Shown: piece by piece, positions 17,852-27,215 of the stretch | Layout of the letters: each line of letters opens with the position of its first letter | Numbering within the stretch: the stretch's first letter is position 1 | Assembly (NCBI GenBank): GCA_029262055.1 | Contig: JAJDAD010000027.1 | Span: 1 to 64,000, forward strand | Length of the DNA: 64,000 nt | Direction of reading: 5' to 3' | Source: Candidatus Zhuqueibacterota bacterium | GTDB taxonomy: Bacteria > Zhuqueibacterota > Zhuqueibacteria > Oceanimicrobiales > Oceanimicrobiaceae | Translations under genes and position numbers: made by a program | Notes under the pieces: model-generated | Database searches by the model: none | What the model saw: the letters and a program-made list of their open reading frames with translations, nothing else | What the model was told of the DNA's origin: nothing

Positions 17852-18883
17852 ATGAAACGGTTCTCCACTCTCATTACTGTGCTTTTGGTGCTGGTGATCG
17901 CGGTGCCAAATGTGTTTGCTGTCAGTGAAGCAGCTGTGCTGTTTTTGCTGATTTCGCCACACTCACGTGCCGGTGGCATGGGAGAAGCGTTTGTGGCTCT
18001 TGCTGATGATGTCTCGGCGTCCTACTGGAATCCGGCAGGCCTGGCCTTTCAGCAAGGTAGTCAGTTCACTTCCATGTATTCGCGCTGGCTGCCTCAGTTT
18101 AATCTAAGTGATCTCTACTATTTGTTTGGCGCCTATCGACAGTCGTTTGAGGGACTTGGAACGATCGCGGGTAATATCACATTCATCAATCTTGGTGAGC
18201 AGACCCAAACAAGCGAAGTCGGTACGGAACTCGGCGTCTTCAGCAGCAATGAATTTGCATTGACTCTGTCCTACGGTACGCTGTTATCCGAGACTTTCGG
18301 CGTTGGAGTCAATATCAAGTATATCCGCAGCAACCTTTCAGATGTGGCGGTAGGTGCGCAACGCGACAAAGGGAGGGCCACGGCGTTTGCCGTCGGCGTT
18401 GGTCTGTTGAAAAAGCAATTCCTGCTGGACAACTTGAACTTCGGCCTCAGTATTTCCAATATGGGGAACAAAGTCACTTTCGTCGATGCGGACCAGGCCG
18501 ATCCTTTGCCTACGAATTTGCGCGTCGGATTCGCCTACCGCGTGCTCGATCAGGAATTCAATAAGCTGACAATCGTCACTGACGTGAACAAGTTGATCGT
18601 CAACAAGGACGAAGATGGCAATACGGATTCGGTCTTGAAAGCATTCGCCACATCGTGGGAAAACGATGACTTCATCTTTAATGTTGGCGCCGAGTACTGG
18701 TACGCTGACCTGATCGCCCTGCGTACAGGCTACAACTACGATGACGCCGGCAACGTCAAGTACCTCACCTTTGGTGCGGGTTTGCGGTACGCCACTTATC
18801 AGTTTGATTTTGGCTATATCGCCGGCGGAGAAAACAGCCCGCTCAATGACACTATGCGTTTTTCCTTGACCATCGGAAGATAA
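17852..18883 (+). CDS. PorV/PorQ-family outer-membrane protein
   Basis: 343 residues with a signal peptide (about 1-23, ending VFA). The start of the mature protein has the family hallmark SPHSRAGGMGEAFVALADDVSASYWNPAGLA, as in FadL-like barrel proteins of the type IX secretion system. The rest is beta-barrel-like and ends in RFSLTIGR. PorV shuttles T9SS cargo from the translocon to the attachment complex. Here a T9SS-tagged protein is encoded just downstream, which supports such a role, but the family also contains paralogues of unknown job. GGAGG precedes ATG. The gene is framed by its structured leader and a strong terminator. Confidence 0.85.
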   Translation: MKRFSTLITVLLVLVIAVPNVFAVSEAAVLFLLISPHSRAGGMGEAFVALADDVSASYWNPAGLAFQQGSQFTSMYSRWLPQFNLSDLYYLFGAYRQSFEGLGTIAGNITFINLGEQTQTSEVGTELGVFSSNEFALTLSYGTLLSETFGVGVNIKYIRSNLSDVAVGAQRDKGRATAFAVGVGLLKKQFLLDNLNFGLSISNMGNKVTFVDADQADPLPTNLRVGFAYRVLDQEFNKLTIVTDVNKLIVNKDEDGNTDSVLKAFATSWENDDFIFNVGAEYWYADLIALRTGYNYDDAGNVKYLTFGAGLRYATYQFDFGYIAGGENSPLNDTMRFSLTIGR

Positions 18884-18892
18884 TCACCGATT

Positions 18893-18922
18893 GCCCCACT
18901 GCAGTCTGGCAGTGGGGCTTTT
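18893..18922 (+). terminator. Intrinsic terminator after the porV-like gene
   Basis: GCCCCACTGC (18893-18902), loop AGTCTG, GCAGTGGGGC (18909-18918), then TTTT. The 10-bp stem is perfect. Confidence 0.88.
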
Positions 18923-18990
18923 GACTGGTGTTCTTCCAGCCTCTTCAACACACATTTTCCATTTCAGTTTGTCAGGACGGGAGCTAAGAA

Positions 18991-19160
18991 ATGAAGAAGC
19001 TGAGCTTGCTGTCCGCGCTAGTGTTGATTCAGGCTCCTTTTTCAGTGATCGAAGGAAGCCAGAAGTGCGTTACAACCATGATTTCGGCAATACATTTTCG
19101 AACGAAATAGGAGAAGGGACTAATCGTTCCGTCGGTCTCCTGCTGGGACTTAAGTTTTGA
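18991..19160 (+). pseudogene. Remnant of a small secreted barrel-type gene with a frameshift or deletion
   Basis: ATG 18991, with GGGAG 6-10 bases upstream, opens a clear signal peptide (MKKLSLLSALVLIQAPFS) that stops after about 39 codons at 19109. A second frame over the same stretch ends with RYNHDFGNTFSNEIGEG and then the aromatic terminus LLLGLKF at 19160, typical of the last strand of an outer-membrane barrel. The distance from ATG to that stop (170 bases) is not a multiple of three. The stop TGA overlaps the TTG start of the next gene, as in a coupled operon. I read this as a decayed gene or a sequence error; an intact gene would be short. Confidence 0.5.
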
Positions 19161-22100
19161 CCTATCGTACACCACTCCTTTTGATTGGCCTGCTGGTCGG
19201 CAATGCCTTTGCCACCGCTGAAATAACCGCGACGGCGCGTGACAATGCGCAGCCTCGCTTTCGTGTCGGAAAATCATCCGACCGCGATCTTTTGGGCTTG
19301 GGGCCTGTAAACAGCCGGTTGTCCGGTGCCCGGGTCGCCCTTCAGAATGCTTCGGCCAAATCCGACACACTTCGGATTCTGGCAATCCGGGTCGACTTTC
19401 AGGAAGATGATAACTCGTTGACAACGGGTAACGGGAAATTCGACCTGACATCGGGCGGAGAGACTTTCATAGACCCGGCGCCCCACAATCTGTCCTACTT
19501 TGAAGACCAGTTACGCGCCTTATCGAATTACTATGGTTCCGTTTCTCGCGGACAATTGATCCTGGAGGGCGAAGTTTATCCACGCGAGCCGGACGCAAGC
19601 TACACGGTCTCACAGGAGATGAGTTCCTACGTGCCTCCGAACGATGAGACTCTTCTCGATCAAAGATTGGCAGAATTCTTTCAGGAAAGTTTTCAGGCCG
19701 CAGACGCAGTAGATAACATCGATTTTTCGCGTTACGATGTGTTTATGATTTTTCATGCAGGAGTTGGCGCCGACTTTTCGTTTGATTTCGATCCAACTCC
19801 CCAGGATGTGCCTTCGGTATTTCTCGACTTCGGTACGCTTAGCGAAAACCTCGGAGGGAATGATCCGGGTTATCAGGGTGTTGAACTCAGCAACGGCGTC
19901 TTTATTCGCGACGGCATTATTCTCCCTGAAACTCAAACCCAGGAAGGGTTCGAATTGGCCCTTCTGGGGACAATGGCCATCATGTTCGGCAACCAGTTGG
20001 GGCTGCCGATTCTGTTTAACCCGGACACCGGAAGATCGGGAATAGGTGTGTTTGGCCTGATGGACCAGGGGTCGGGCAACTTCTTCGGCCTGCTCCCCGC
20101 TCAACCAAGCGCCTGGTCGAAAGTTTTTCTCGGATGGGAAGTGCCTATTGAGGTCACAGAGGGGGTGGACTTGGAGATTGCAGCAGCACTAGCCCAAAAT
20201 GACAACAAGCTGTACAAAATTCCGATCAATACTAATGAATACTTCCTTCTTGAGAATCGTGACCGTGACATTAACAACGATTCTCTCGCGGTTGGCGCCA
20301 CAGGCAGCGGTGCACGCGTCGAGTTCCGTTGGGATAGAAATGGCCAGCAAGTCACCTTTGAAGAGCGTGGCGTTGTGACTGAAACCAATGAGTACGATTT
20401 TGGCGTTCCCGGCTCGGGTATTCTCATTTGGCACGTGGATGAAAACACAATCGCAGCTAATTTCGCAGACAATCGGGTTAATGCGGATCCGTTCAACAGG
20501 GGCGTCGATTTGGAAGAGGCGGATGGCGCACAGGATATTGGACAAATCTATGGGTTTCTGGACCCGGGAGCAGGCGCGGAAAACGGGGTGGTCGAGGATA
20601 TGTTCTGGGGCCAAAACGAGATCAATATGTTGGTAAATGACTCTTCGGACGTCGTGGTCTTTTCCCCGACCACCAGACCCAATAGCAATTCCAAGAGCGG
20701 CGCGAATTCTCACATTGCGATTTTTGACTTCAGCGCCCGCGACTCGGTCATGACTTTTAGCGTTGGAAATGACATCGTGCAAACCGGCTTTCCGCAGTAC
20801 GCGGGCCCACAGACGGATATGGAGAATTCCACACTTCTTGCCGACCTGGATGGTGATGGCGTTAGGGAGACCATCGCCGCCTCCAGTACCAGCATGCAGC
20901 TTTTTGTCTGGCGCGCCGACGGTGGTAAGTTGATTCCGAATAACGAAACGGCGCAACTACCCTTGGTGAATGGCGAATCACGTTCGGTATCCGCTGCAGT
21001 CTTTGCCGAACTTCCGGGGCAGCGGCTGTTTTCGCCCGCTTCCGTGAGACTCGGACAGGAAACACTGGTCATCGCTGCCAGCAATACCACGGTTGCTGCG
21101 TACAGAGGGACTGACCAGGACGGGAACGGCTTGGCAGACCCGATATTTACGGCTGCAAGTTCTTCCGAATTGACAACAAGTCCGCTGGTGCTAACGGACC
21201 TTGTGTCCAGAGATTTTCAGGTGGTCGTGGGAACGATCGACGGCGACCTGGTGCTGGTGGACAGCGGCGGCTTGCTCTCTAGGCTCGCTAATGCGCTCGG
21301 TGGACAGATATCCGGCACAGCCTTGTTGCCGGGTAACCGCATCGTTTTCGCAACCAGAGATGGGGTTGTCGGGGTCGTTGACCTATCCGGCAGTGTCCTG
21401 TGGAGTCGCAACGCCGGTCATTCGATTTCTGTTTCTCCGGTGATTGCCGACCTGAACCAGGATGGCGTCCTCGAGGTGACTGTGGTCACCGAGCTTGGGA
21501 CAGCCTTTTCAGTTGCGCACGATGGAACCGATTCCACGACCTTCGTAAGTGAGTCGGGATTCAGCAACCCCTCCCGGCTTGCGGTGGGCGATATCGACGG
21601 AGACCAGTTTCTCGACGTTGTTTTCGTCTCAGCCAACAAGCTTTATGTTCTGAATCACACCGGCTTTGTGAAGGACGGCTTCCCGGTTGCTGTCAGCAGG
21701 GATAATCCGGGAACGCTTTCGTCGCCAGTGCTGGTTGACTTGAACGGCGACAACCTTGCCGACATTGCTGTTGGAACAGGACAAAACCAAGTCGTCGCGT
21801 TCGACGGGAATGGTGAGCCGGTTGCCGGCTTCCCGCTGTCGACCGGCGGTGCGGTGCACGCGACGCCCTTTGCAACGGATATCGACGGTGATGGTGATGT
21901 AGAGTTGAGCGTGGTGTCGGAAGATGATTTTGTCTACGTGTGGGATTTGCAGATTCCCTTCAACAGGGCGGCTTCGCCCTGGGTTGGCTTTCTGGGAGAC
22001 GAAGGCCACGGCAATGCGAATCTTGCCAGCGGGCAGGTTCAGCCGGGCGGTGGTGCGCTCATGCCATCCAATTTGGTTTACAATTATCCCAATCCGACTG

Positions 22101-22339
22101 AAGGGACTCAGACGACGATTCGCTATACGCTCAACACCTCTGCGCAGGTACGGATCAAAATCTACGACCTGGCCGGCGATTTTGTCCAGGAGCTCAGTGG
22201 CACGGGTTTTGGTCAAACAGAAAACGAGGTCGATTGGCGTCTGGACGATGTTGAAAGCGGCGTCTATCTGGCCAGGGTTGAGGCGAGCAGTGGAAGCCAA
22301 ACTGAAGTTGCCATCATCAAAGTCGCAGTTGTCAAATGA
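19157..22339 (+). CDS. T9SS-exported M6-metalloprotease-like protein with lost zinc site and FG-GAP repeats
   Basis: 1,060 residues, TTG start overlapping the previous stop. A signal peptide (to about residue 20) precedes an M6 (immune-inhibitor-A-like) domain (about 60-420). It has TLRILAIRVDFQEDD, the GVFGLMDQGSGNFFG block and the WSKVFLGW motif of that family. Where active relatives have HEFGHxLGLP this protein has IMFGNQLGLP (residues 275-284). The two zinc His residues and the catalytic Glu are replaced by I, N and M. About five FG-GAP/VCBS repeats follow, with DLDGDG, DLNQDG, DIDGDQ, DLNGDN and DIDGDG loops that would bind calcium. The end (from VYNYPNPTEGTQTTIRY) is a type A T9SS sorting domain. 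A surface binding or scaffold role is inferred. Confidence 0.85.
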   Translation: MTYRTPLLLIGLLVGNAFATAEITATARDNAQPRFRVGKSSDRDLLGLGPVNSRLSGARVALQNASAKSDTLRILAIRVDFQEDDNSLTTGNGKFDLTSGGETFIDPAPHNLSYFEDQLRALSNYYGSVSRGQLILEGEVYPREPDASYTVSQEMSSYVPPNDETLLDQRLAEFFQESFQAADAVDNIDFSRYDVFMIFHAGVGADFSFDFDPTPQDVPSVFLDFGTLSENLGGNDPGYQGVELSNGVFIRDGIILPETQTQEGFELALLGTMAIMFGNQLGLPILFNPDTGRSGIGVFGLMDQGSGNFFGLLPAQPSAWSKVFLGWEVPIEVTEGVDLEIAAALAQNDNKLYKIPINTNEYFLLENRDRDINNDSLAVGATGSGARVEFRWDRNGQQVTFEERGVVTETNEYDFGVPGSGILIWHVDENTIAANFADNRVNADPFNRGVDLEEADGAQDIGQIYGFLDPGAGAENGVVEDMFWGQNEINMLVNDSSDVVVFSPTTRPNSNSKSGANSHIAIFDFSARDSVMTFSVGNDIVQTGFPQYAGPQTDMENSTLLADLDGDGVRETIAASSTSMQLFVWRADGGKLIPNNETAQLPLVNGESRSVSAAVFAELPGQRLFSPASVRLGQETLVIAASNTTVAAYRGTDQDGNGLADPIFTAASSSELTTSPLVLTDLVSRDFQVVVGTIDGDLVLVDSGGLLSRLANALGGQISGTALLPGNRIVFATRDGVVGVVDLSGSVLWSRNAGHSISVSPVIADLNQDGVLEVTVVTELGTAFSVAHDGTDSTTFVSESGFSNPSRLAVGDIDGDQFLDVVFVSANKLYVLNHTGFVKDGFPVAVSRDNPGTLSSPVLVDLNGDNLADIAVGTGQNQVVAFDGNGEPVAGFPLSTGGAVHATPFATDIDGDGDVELSVVSEDDFVYVWDLQIPFNRAASPWVGFLGDEGHGNANLASGQVQPGGGALMPSNLVYNYPNPTEGTQTTIRYTLNTSAQVRIKIYDLAGDFVQELSGTGFGQTENEVDWRLDDVESGVYLARVEASSGSQTEVAIIKVAVVK

Positions 22340-22374
22340 ACACCTTTTCTCGCTTTGCAGTGGTTGGAGATTTT

Positions 22375-25300
22375 ATGCACAGAATTAGAGCCACGGTTTT
22401 TCTTTTAGGAATTTTCTTCGGCCTGCAATGGGTATCTCCCTTGTCTGCGCAGCCTGAGCAGTTTAACCACCCCGAACTGGACTGGTATTCAATCGAATCT
22501 GAACACTTTTTTGTCCATTTCCATGCCGGCGCTGAGCGTACCGCCCGCGTGACCGGGAAGATAGCGGAAGAGGTTTACGAACCGATCACGTCCCTCTACC
22601 AATATAAGCCTCCGGGCAAGATGCATTTCATCATCCGCGATCACGATGACTACTCGAACGGTGCGGCTTTTTTCTACGACAACAAAGTGGAGATCTGGGC
22701 TCCTGCTGCCGCGTTTGAGTTTCGAGGGGCGCACAATTGGTTGCGCAACGTGATCACGCATGAATTCACCCACATGATTCAGATCAACGCGGCGCGAAAA
22801 ATAACTCAGCGAATTCCCGCTTTTTATTTTCAGGCAATCGGTTACGAGGATGACCGCCGCGAAGATGTCTTGCACGGTGGGCCTAATGTCATTGCCTCAT
22901 ATCCGCTGGCCATGACCGTCATGCCGGGCTGGTTCGCCGAGGGTGTGGCACAGTACCAGGTGCCGGGCCTGGACTATGACTCGTGGGACACGCACCGTGA
23001 CATGATTTTGCGAACCGCGACTATCGACAATCAACTTCTCACGTTCAACGAGATGGGTGTTTTCGGCAAGAACAGCCTGGGAAATGAGAAGGTGTACAAT
23101 CATGGCTATGCCTTCGTCTCCTACCTGGCCGACCGATTCGGCATAGAGGCCTTGCGTTCGATCTCCGTTGAGATGAAAGGCCTGTTCCGCACAACTCTTG
23201 ACGGCGCCATCAAGAAGGCAACCGGCCACGAGGCGCGCACGCTGTACGCCGATTGGGTCAAGTCGCTGCGGGTGCGCTACGCTGTGCAACTCAAGGAGGT
23301 TACACCGCGCAGGGCAGAAGGAACTTTCGTTGAAGAAAAAGGAATAGGAAATTTCAGTCCAGCCTGGTCCCCCGATGGCACCCGTTTGGCCTATCTTACC
23401 ACAGGCGGCAATGACTATCTTTCGCAAACCGCACTGGTGGTGAAACACCTGGAGACAGGGGCGACTGACAAGATCGCTGCCGGCGCAAAGTACGGGTTCA
23501 GTTGGTCTCCGGACGGCACGAAGTTGGCGTTTGCGGATAAGTCCGCGCGTAGCAAAGGTGGCTCCCGATATTTTGATCTCTATGTTTTTGACCTGGCTAC
23601 CCGCAAGAAGGAGCGCGTTACCTTTGCGTTGCGGGCACACAGTCCGCACTGGTCTCCGGATGCCGGGCAGCTCGTTTTTATCAAAAGTTCGGACGGAACC
23701 GACAATTTGATGACAGTCGATCTTACCGGCAAGAACCTTCGCAAACTGACACATTTTGAAAATGGCGAGCAGATTGCGAGGCCTCAGTTTTCCCCGGATG
23801 GCAAGTCTGTTCTCTATTCCACCCACCGGCGCAATGGGCAGGACATCTATCAGTTGGAGTTGGGTTCCGGCAAAATACGGCCGATCGTGAACGGTGCCCA
23901 TGACTCAAGAGATGCCGTCTGGAGCACCGATAGCCAATCAATCTATTTTAGCTGGGACCGTACCGGCATTTTCAATATTTATGAATTGAACCTGGAATCC
24001 GGCCGCGTGCAACAGCTAACCAACGTGACGGGCGGCGCGTTCATGCCTGCGCGCAGCAAGAGCGGTCAGTTAGCATTTACGAATTTTACCTCAGGCGGCT
24101 TTAAGATTTCGCGCATTGAGAATCCGGAGCCAGTGGAGGTTTTCGAGATTGAAGATATGCCGGTGTCGAGCACAGACACGCCGGCATTAGCATCGGCGTC
24201 AACCAATGTTCAGCAGTCTATCGCCGAAGGGCTCACGCCACAATCGTACGATGATTCCAAGGTGCCCAATCTGACGAAAAGCCCGTACCGCACGCAATAT
24301 GCCCCGATTTCGTTTCTTCCGCGAGTCATGGTGGATTATGGCACGTTGAAGATCGGCACATACCTCTATTCTTTTGAAGTGCTAAACAAGTATGGTTTTC
24401 TGGCCGGTGTTGATTTTAATTCGCGCGGCGACTACGACCTGTTTGCCCTGCTGGAGTATCGCAAGTTCGGTCCCACGCTCTTTCTCGAAGCGTACAACCA
24501 GGTACAGAACACTGATTTTGATGTTGATTCCACCGAGGTTATTCGACGCCAGTTGTTCAACCGTGAGGTGGCGCAAGACAAATTCCGGTACAACCTGCTG
24601 GAAGCGAACCTGGGCGTCAGTTTCAAGTTGGGTGAAGCCAACGAATTGCGCACCGCGTTCATCATCAGCCGCTACAGTACCAGGGCGAAGTTTGATGAAG
24701 CAACCGGCGTCCGTTCAACTCTGAATTTCAACTACTTTATTGGTAGAGACATTTCAGTGAAGTTCAAGCACCGGGGTCTGCGGTCGCATCGGCATTCAGC
24801 GATCAGCCCGTTAGGCCGGTCTTTCACTTTGGGGTATGACCGGGAGTTCGATAGATTTCTCGTAGACTTTGCCACTGACCGCGTGGTCAGCGCAGAGGTG
24901 TTTGAGAACTATAACTTCAACAAGTTTACGCTCGACTGGCAGGAACACCGTGCGATGCCCATCGCCGGGCACACCCTTTCGCTGGATGTAGATGCCGGTT
25001 ACATCGACACGAAAGTCGATAGCTTTTTTAACTTTTTTGCGGGTGGAATGCTTGGTAATCGCGGCTATCCGCTCTACAGCATTGAGGGCCGGAAGCTACT
25101 ACAGGCGCGTGCCACCTACCGCTTTCCTTTGTTTAAACATCTCGATTCGCGCCTGGCACACCTTTATTTTGACAAAGTGTTTTTGGGACTCTTTTTTGAT
25201 TATGGCAACGCATTCAGCGGTTCACTTGCGCTGGACTCTTTTAAATCGAGCCTTGGTGCGGAGTTGCGAATGGACTCGTTTTCCTTCTATTCGTTCCCCA

Positions 25301-25413
25301 CAAGAATGTTCTTCGGCGCCGCTTACGGTCTTGACCAGTTCCAAAACTCGGATCAAATCTATGGTCACGAGTGGCGCTATTATTTTGGCCTGTCATTCGG
25401 ATATTTTGACTAA
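22375..25413 (+). CDS. Surface metallopeptidase-like / TolB-type propeller / outer-membrane barrel fusion
   Basis: 1,012 residues from ATG 22375 (GGAG 5 bases upstream; the frame is also open from an ATG at 22336 overlapping the previous stop). Signal peptide to about residue 27. A gluzincin-like peptidase domain follows, with HEFTH (His129, Glu130, His133) and the downstream WFAEGVAQY third-ligand region, so the site looks complete. Residues about 325-610 hold five PD40 beta-propeller repeats (WSPDGTRLAY, WSPDGTKLAF and similar). From about 660 onward it is a BamA/surface-antigen-like barrel ending in LSFGYFD. It would display a peptidase and propeller at the outer membrane. The substrate is unknown; its partner may be the neighbouring pseudo-protease. 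Confidence 0.82.
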   Translation: MHRIRATVFLLGIFFGLQWVSPLSAQPEQFNHPELDWYSIESEHFFVHFHAGAERTARVTGKIAEEVYEPITSLYQYKPPGKMHFIIRDHDDYSNGAAFFYDNKVEIWAPAAAFEFRGAHNWLRNVITHEFTHMIQINAARKITQRIPAFYFQAIGYEDDRREDVLHGGPNVIASYPLAMTVMPGWFAEGVAQYQVPGLDYDSWDTHRDMILRTATIDNQLLTFNEMGVFGKNSLGNEKVYNHGYAFVSYLADRFGIEALRSISVEMKGLFRTTLDGAIKKATGHEARTLYADWVKSLRVRYAVQLKEVTPRRAEGTFVEEKGIGNFSPAWSPDGTRLAYLTTGGNDYLSQTALVVKHLETGATDKIAAGAKYGFSWSPDGTKLAFADKSARSKGGSRYFDLYVFDLATRKKERVTFALRAHSPHWSPDAGQLVFIKSSDGTDNLMTVDLTGKNLRKLTHFENGEQIARPQFSPDGKSVLYSTHRRNGQDIYQLELGSGKIRPIVNGAHDSRDAVWSTDSQSIYFSWDRTGIFNIYELNLESGRVQQLTNVTGGAFMPARSKSGQLAFTNFTSGGFKISRIENPEPVEVFEIEDMPVSSTDTPALASASTNVQQSIAEGLTPQSYDDSKVPNLTKSPYRTQYAPISFLPRVMVDYGTLKIGTYLYSFEVLNKYGFLAGVDFNSRGDYDLFALLEYRKFGPTLFLEAYNQVQNTDFDVDSTEVIRRQLFNREVAQDKFRYNLLEANLGVSFKLGEANELRTAFIISRYSTRAKFDEATGVRSTLNFNYFIGRDISVKFKHRGLRSHRHSAISPLGRSFTLGYDREFDRFLVDFATDRVVSAEVFENYNFNKFTLDWQEHRAMPIAGHTLSLDVDAGYIDTKVDSFFNFFAGGMLGNRGYPLYSIEGRKLLQARATYRFPLFKHLDSRLAHLYFDKVFLGLFFDYGNAFSGSLALDSFKSSLGAELRMDSFSFYSFPTRMFFGAAYGLDQFQNSDQIYGHEWRYYFGLSFGYFD

Positions 25414-25433
25414 ATTGTTGTGAGGCAGAGACT

Positions 25434-26306
25434 ATGAAAACAGCTTCTTTCCTGGCCGGAATTTTCGTTCTCCTAGGTTCAATATCTGTATCTGCAGCGG
25501 GGGAGCGTGAGACAGCACGGCAGCTCCTGCTCAAATCAGGACCAGCCGCTGAGTTTCGCCATAACCTGAACGAAAATCTGCGCGAGTCGAGTGAGTACGC
25601 GGCTCCGGAGGTTATATTGCCGCGGCAGTCTGTGGCCAAGGGCGTGGTTTTCTCAGCCTTGATTCCCGGCGCCGGACAGGCTTACAACGGCTCATACCTA
25701 AAAGGGGCACTGTTTCTTGCCATCGAAGTAGCGGCCCTGGTCGGGCATTTCCATTACCAGAACAAGGGCCAGGATTTTGAAGATGACTTTGAGCGACTTG
25801 CCGATGCCAATTGGAATGAAGATGCCTACTGGGATTGGATGTCTCAAATCAGCGGAGTTTCTCGAAACGACCGCGCCGGCCTGCAGGAGTATGAAAGCAA
25901 CAACTTCAGCCACTTTCTGCCGGATGAAAAGAGCCAGCAGTACTACGAAAATATCGGTAAATATAATCAATTCGTGGTCGGATGGGATGACTTCCGGGAA
26001 GAAACGCTTGGGTCAGATACCTTTACTGAAACGCACTACCGGAGCGGCTTTTACACAGGCACCAGGCTGGAAGATATCTCGCCGACGCGGACCGAGTATT
26101 TTGTGATTAGGACTGATTCAAACGACAACCTTAAGCGCGCAACGAATCTCGTCACGGTGGCATTTCTTAACCATGTCGCCAGCGCTTTGGACGCCGGGTT
26201 GAGCATCAAGCGCAGAAACCAGCGGGCGCAGGCGGAGCTGAAGCTCGGCAGTTTCCTACATAATAGCAAGGTGGTTCCTGCAATGACTCTGGGTGTGTCG
26301 TGGTAA
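25434..26306 (+). CDS. DUF5683-like secreted/membrane protein (copy 1)
   Basis: 290 residues with a signal peptide ending SAAG (about residue 22). The segment GVVFSALIPGAGQAYNGSYLKGALFLAIE contains the PG-x-GQ-x-YNG-x-x-x-KG motif I associate with DUF5683, and a hydrophobic helix follows at about 98-112. The middle is highly charged and aromatic. A second hydrophobic helix (VTVAFLNHVASALDAGLS) carries the conserved N-H/ASALDA pattern. Function unknown; relatives in FCB genomes sit beside surface-protein genes. It follows the peptidase gene after 20 bases and overlaps copy 2 by 7 bases, so the three are one operon. Confidence 0.68.
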   Translation: MKTASFLAGIFVLLGSISVSAAGERETARQLLLKSGPAAEFRHNLNENLRESSEYAAPEVILPRQSVAKGVVFSALIPGAGQAYNGSYLKGALFLAIEVAALVGHFHYQNKGQDFEDDFERLADANWNEDAYWDWMSQISGVSRNDRAGLQEYESNNFSHFLPDEKSQQYYENIGKYNQFVVGWDDFREETLGSDTFTETHYRSGFYTGTRLEDISPTRTEYFVIRTDSNDNLKRATNLVTVAFLNHVASALDAGLSIKRRNQRAQAELKLGSFLHNSKVVPAMTLGVSW

Positions 26307-27124
26307 GATCTCAACTGGCATTTCATCTTCTGTGCCTTGTTCTCGCTACCAGGGCATTCGCTTTCGGAGGAGACGCAAGCCGCGGCGGGATTGCCCCGGA
26401 CGAGGAAACCATCCTTGGACCGTCCAGCAAGGCGTTTGAGCTTAAACAGCAAGTCGTGGAAGCGAGTGTGGCCAGGATAATAGCTGAAGAAACCGGTGCT
26501 CCGTCTCAAGCAGGAACGGTCTTCGCAGCAGAGGGCAAGGTTGCTGGTAAGTCGAGAGGGAGAGCATTTTTGCAGTCGCTCCTGCTGCCGGGTTGGGGGC
26601 AACATTACGCCGAGTCCCCCAAGATGATGCGCGTTTTTATCGCTTCCGAAGTGCTGTTGTGGGGCGGCTTTATCGGATTTACCAAGTGGAGCGATTGGCT
26701 CGAAGACGACTACCGCGCCTTTGCGGTGGAACACGCGCGCATTGATTTGCAGGGTAAATCTGACCGCTATTTCAGCGACATCTCTATTTTCAATGGTATC
26801 GATGAGTTTAACCAGGATCAGTTACGCAACCGGGACGTAACCACTTTGTACAATGACCGGGAAGCAGACTTCTGGCAATGGGACAGCAGAGGGAACCGTT
26901 TGCAATACGCCAATCTGCGTTTCCGGAGCAATAATGCCGATAATCGTGCCGAACTTATGCTGGCTGCGATTTTCGTGAACCACCTGGCCAGCGCTATTCA
27001 TTCAACGCTGTCTGTGTTTAAGTTTAACAAGAGGTTGCAGAAGGAGGAGATCGGTTTGCACTTAGACTTCCAGCCTTCACAAAGTGGCCAGCGTGTTGCG
27101 GTCCGTCTCGAAAAGCGCTTCTAA
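26300..27124 (+). CDS. DUF5683-like secreted/membrane protein (copy 2)
   Basis: 274 residues, GTG start overlapping the end of copy 1 (GTGGTAA). It repeats the same plan: signal peptide, a variable spacer, then AFLQSLLLPGWGQHYAESPKMMR (PG-x-GQ-x-Y motif), a membrane helix, a charged centre with FWQWDSRGNRLQYANLR, and IFVNHLASAIHSTLSVFKF near the end. The matching NHxAS-A block in both copies supports an ancient tandem duplication. Overall identity with copy 1 is low by eye. Function unknown. It ends the surface-protein operon and is convergent with the symporter gene. Confidence 0.65.
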   Translation: MVRSQLAFHLLCLVLATRAFAFGGDASRGGIAPDEETILGPSSKAFELKQQVVEASVARIIAEETGAPSQAGTVFAAEGKVAGKSRGRAFLQSLLLPGWGQHYAESPKMMRVFIASEVLLWGGFIGFTKWSDWLEDDYRAFAVEHARIDLQGKSDRYFSDISIFNGIDEFNQDQLRNRDVTTLYNDREADFWQWDSRGNRLQYANLRFRSNNADNRAELMLAAIFVNHLASAIHSTLSVFKFNKRLQKEEIGLHLDFQPSQSGQRVAVRLEKRF

Positions 27125-27142
27125 TTCTCCGTCACCCCTCCG

Positions 27143-27189
27143 AAAAAAACAGGTGATCGACCCAAAGTCAGACCGGTAACGGCCTGTTT
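27143..27189 (-). terminator. Probable terminator of the minus-strand symporter gene
   Basis: Read on the minus strand, AAACAGG (27189-27183) pairs with CCTGTTT (27153-27147), followed by further T residues (to 27143). The loop is long (about 29 bases) but can pair internally. Confidence 0.45.
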
Positions 27190-27215
27190 AGCGTGCGGTC
27201 TCCGGTCCTCGGTGT

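Noticed and set aside
18891-19160. Full 89-codon frame as an intact gene
   Set aside because: Its start lies inside the terminator stem; only the C-terminal part looks protein-like, so I called a remnant instead.
22897-23901. Long minus-strand frame inside the peptidase/propeller gene
   Set aside because: Shadow of a well-supported plus-strand gene; no domain pattern.
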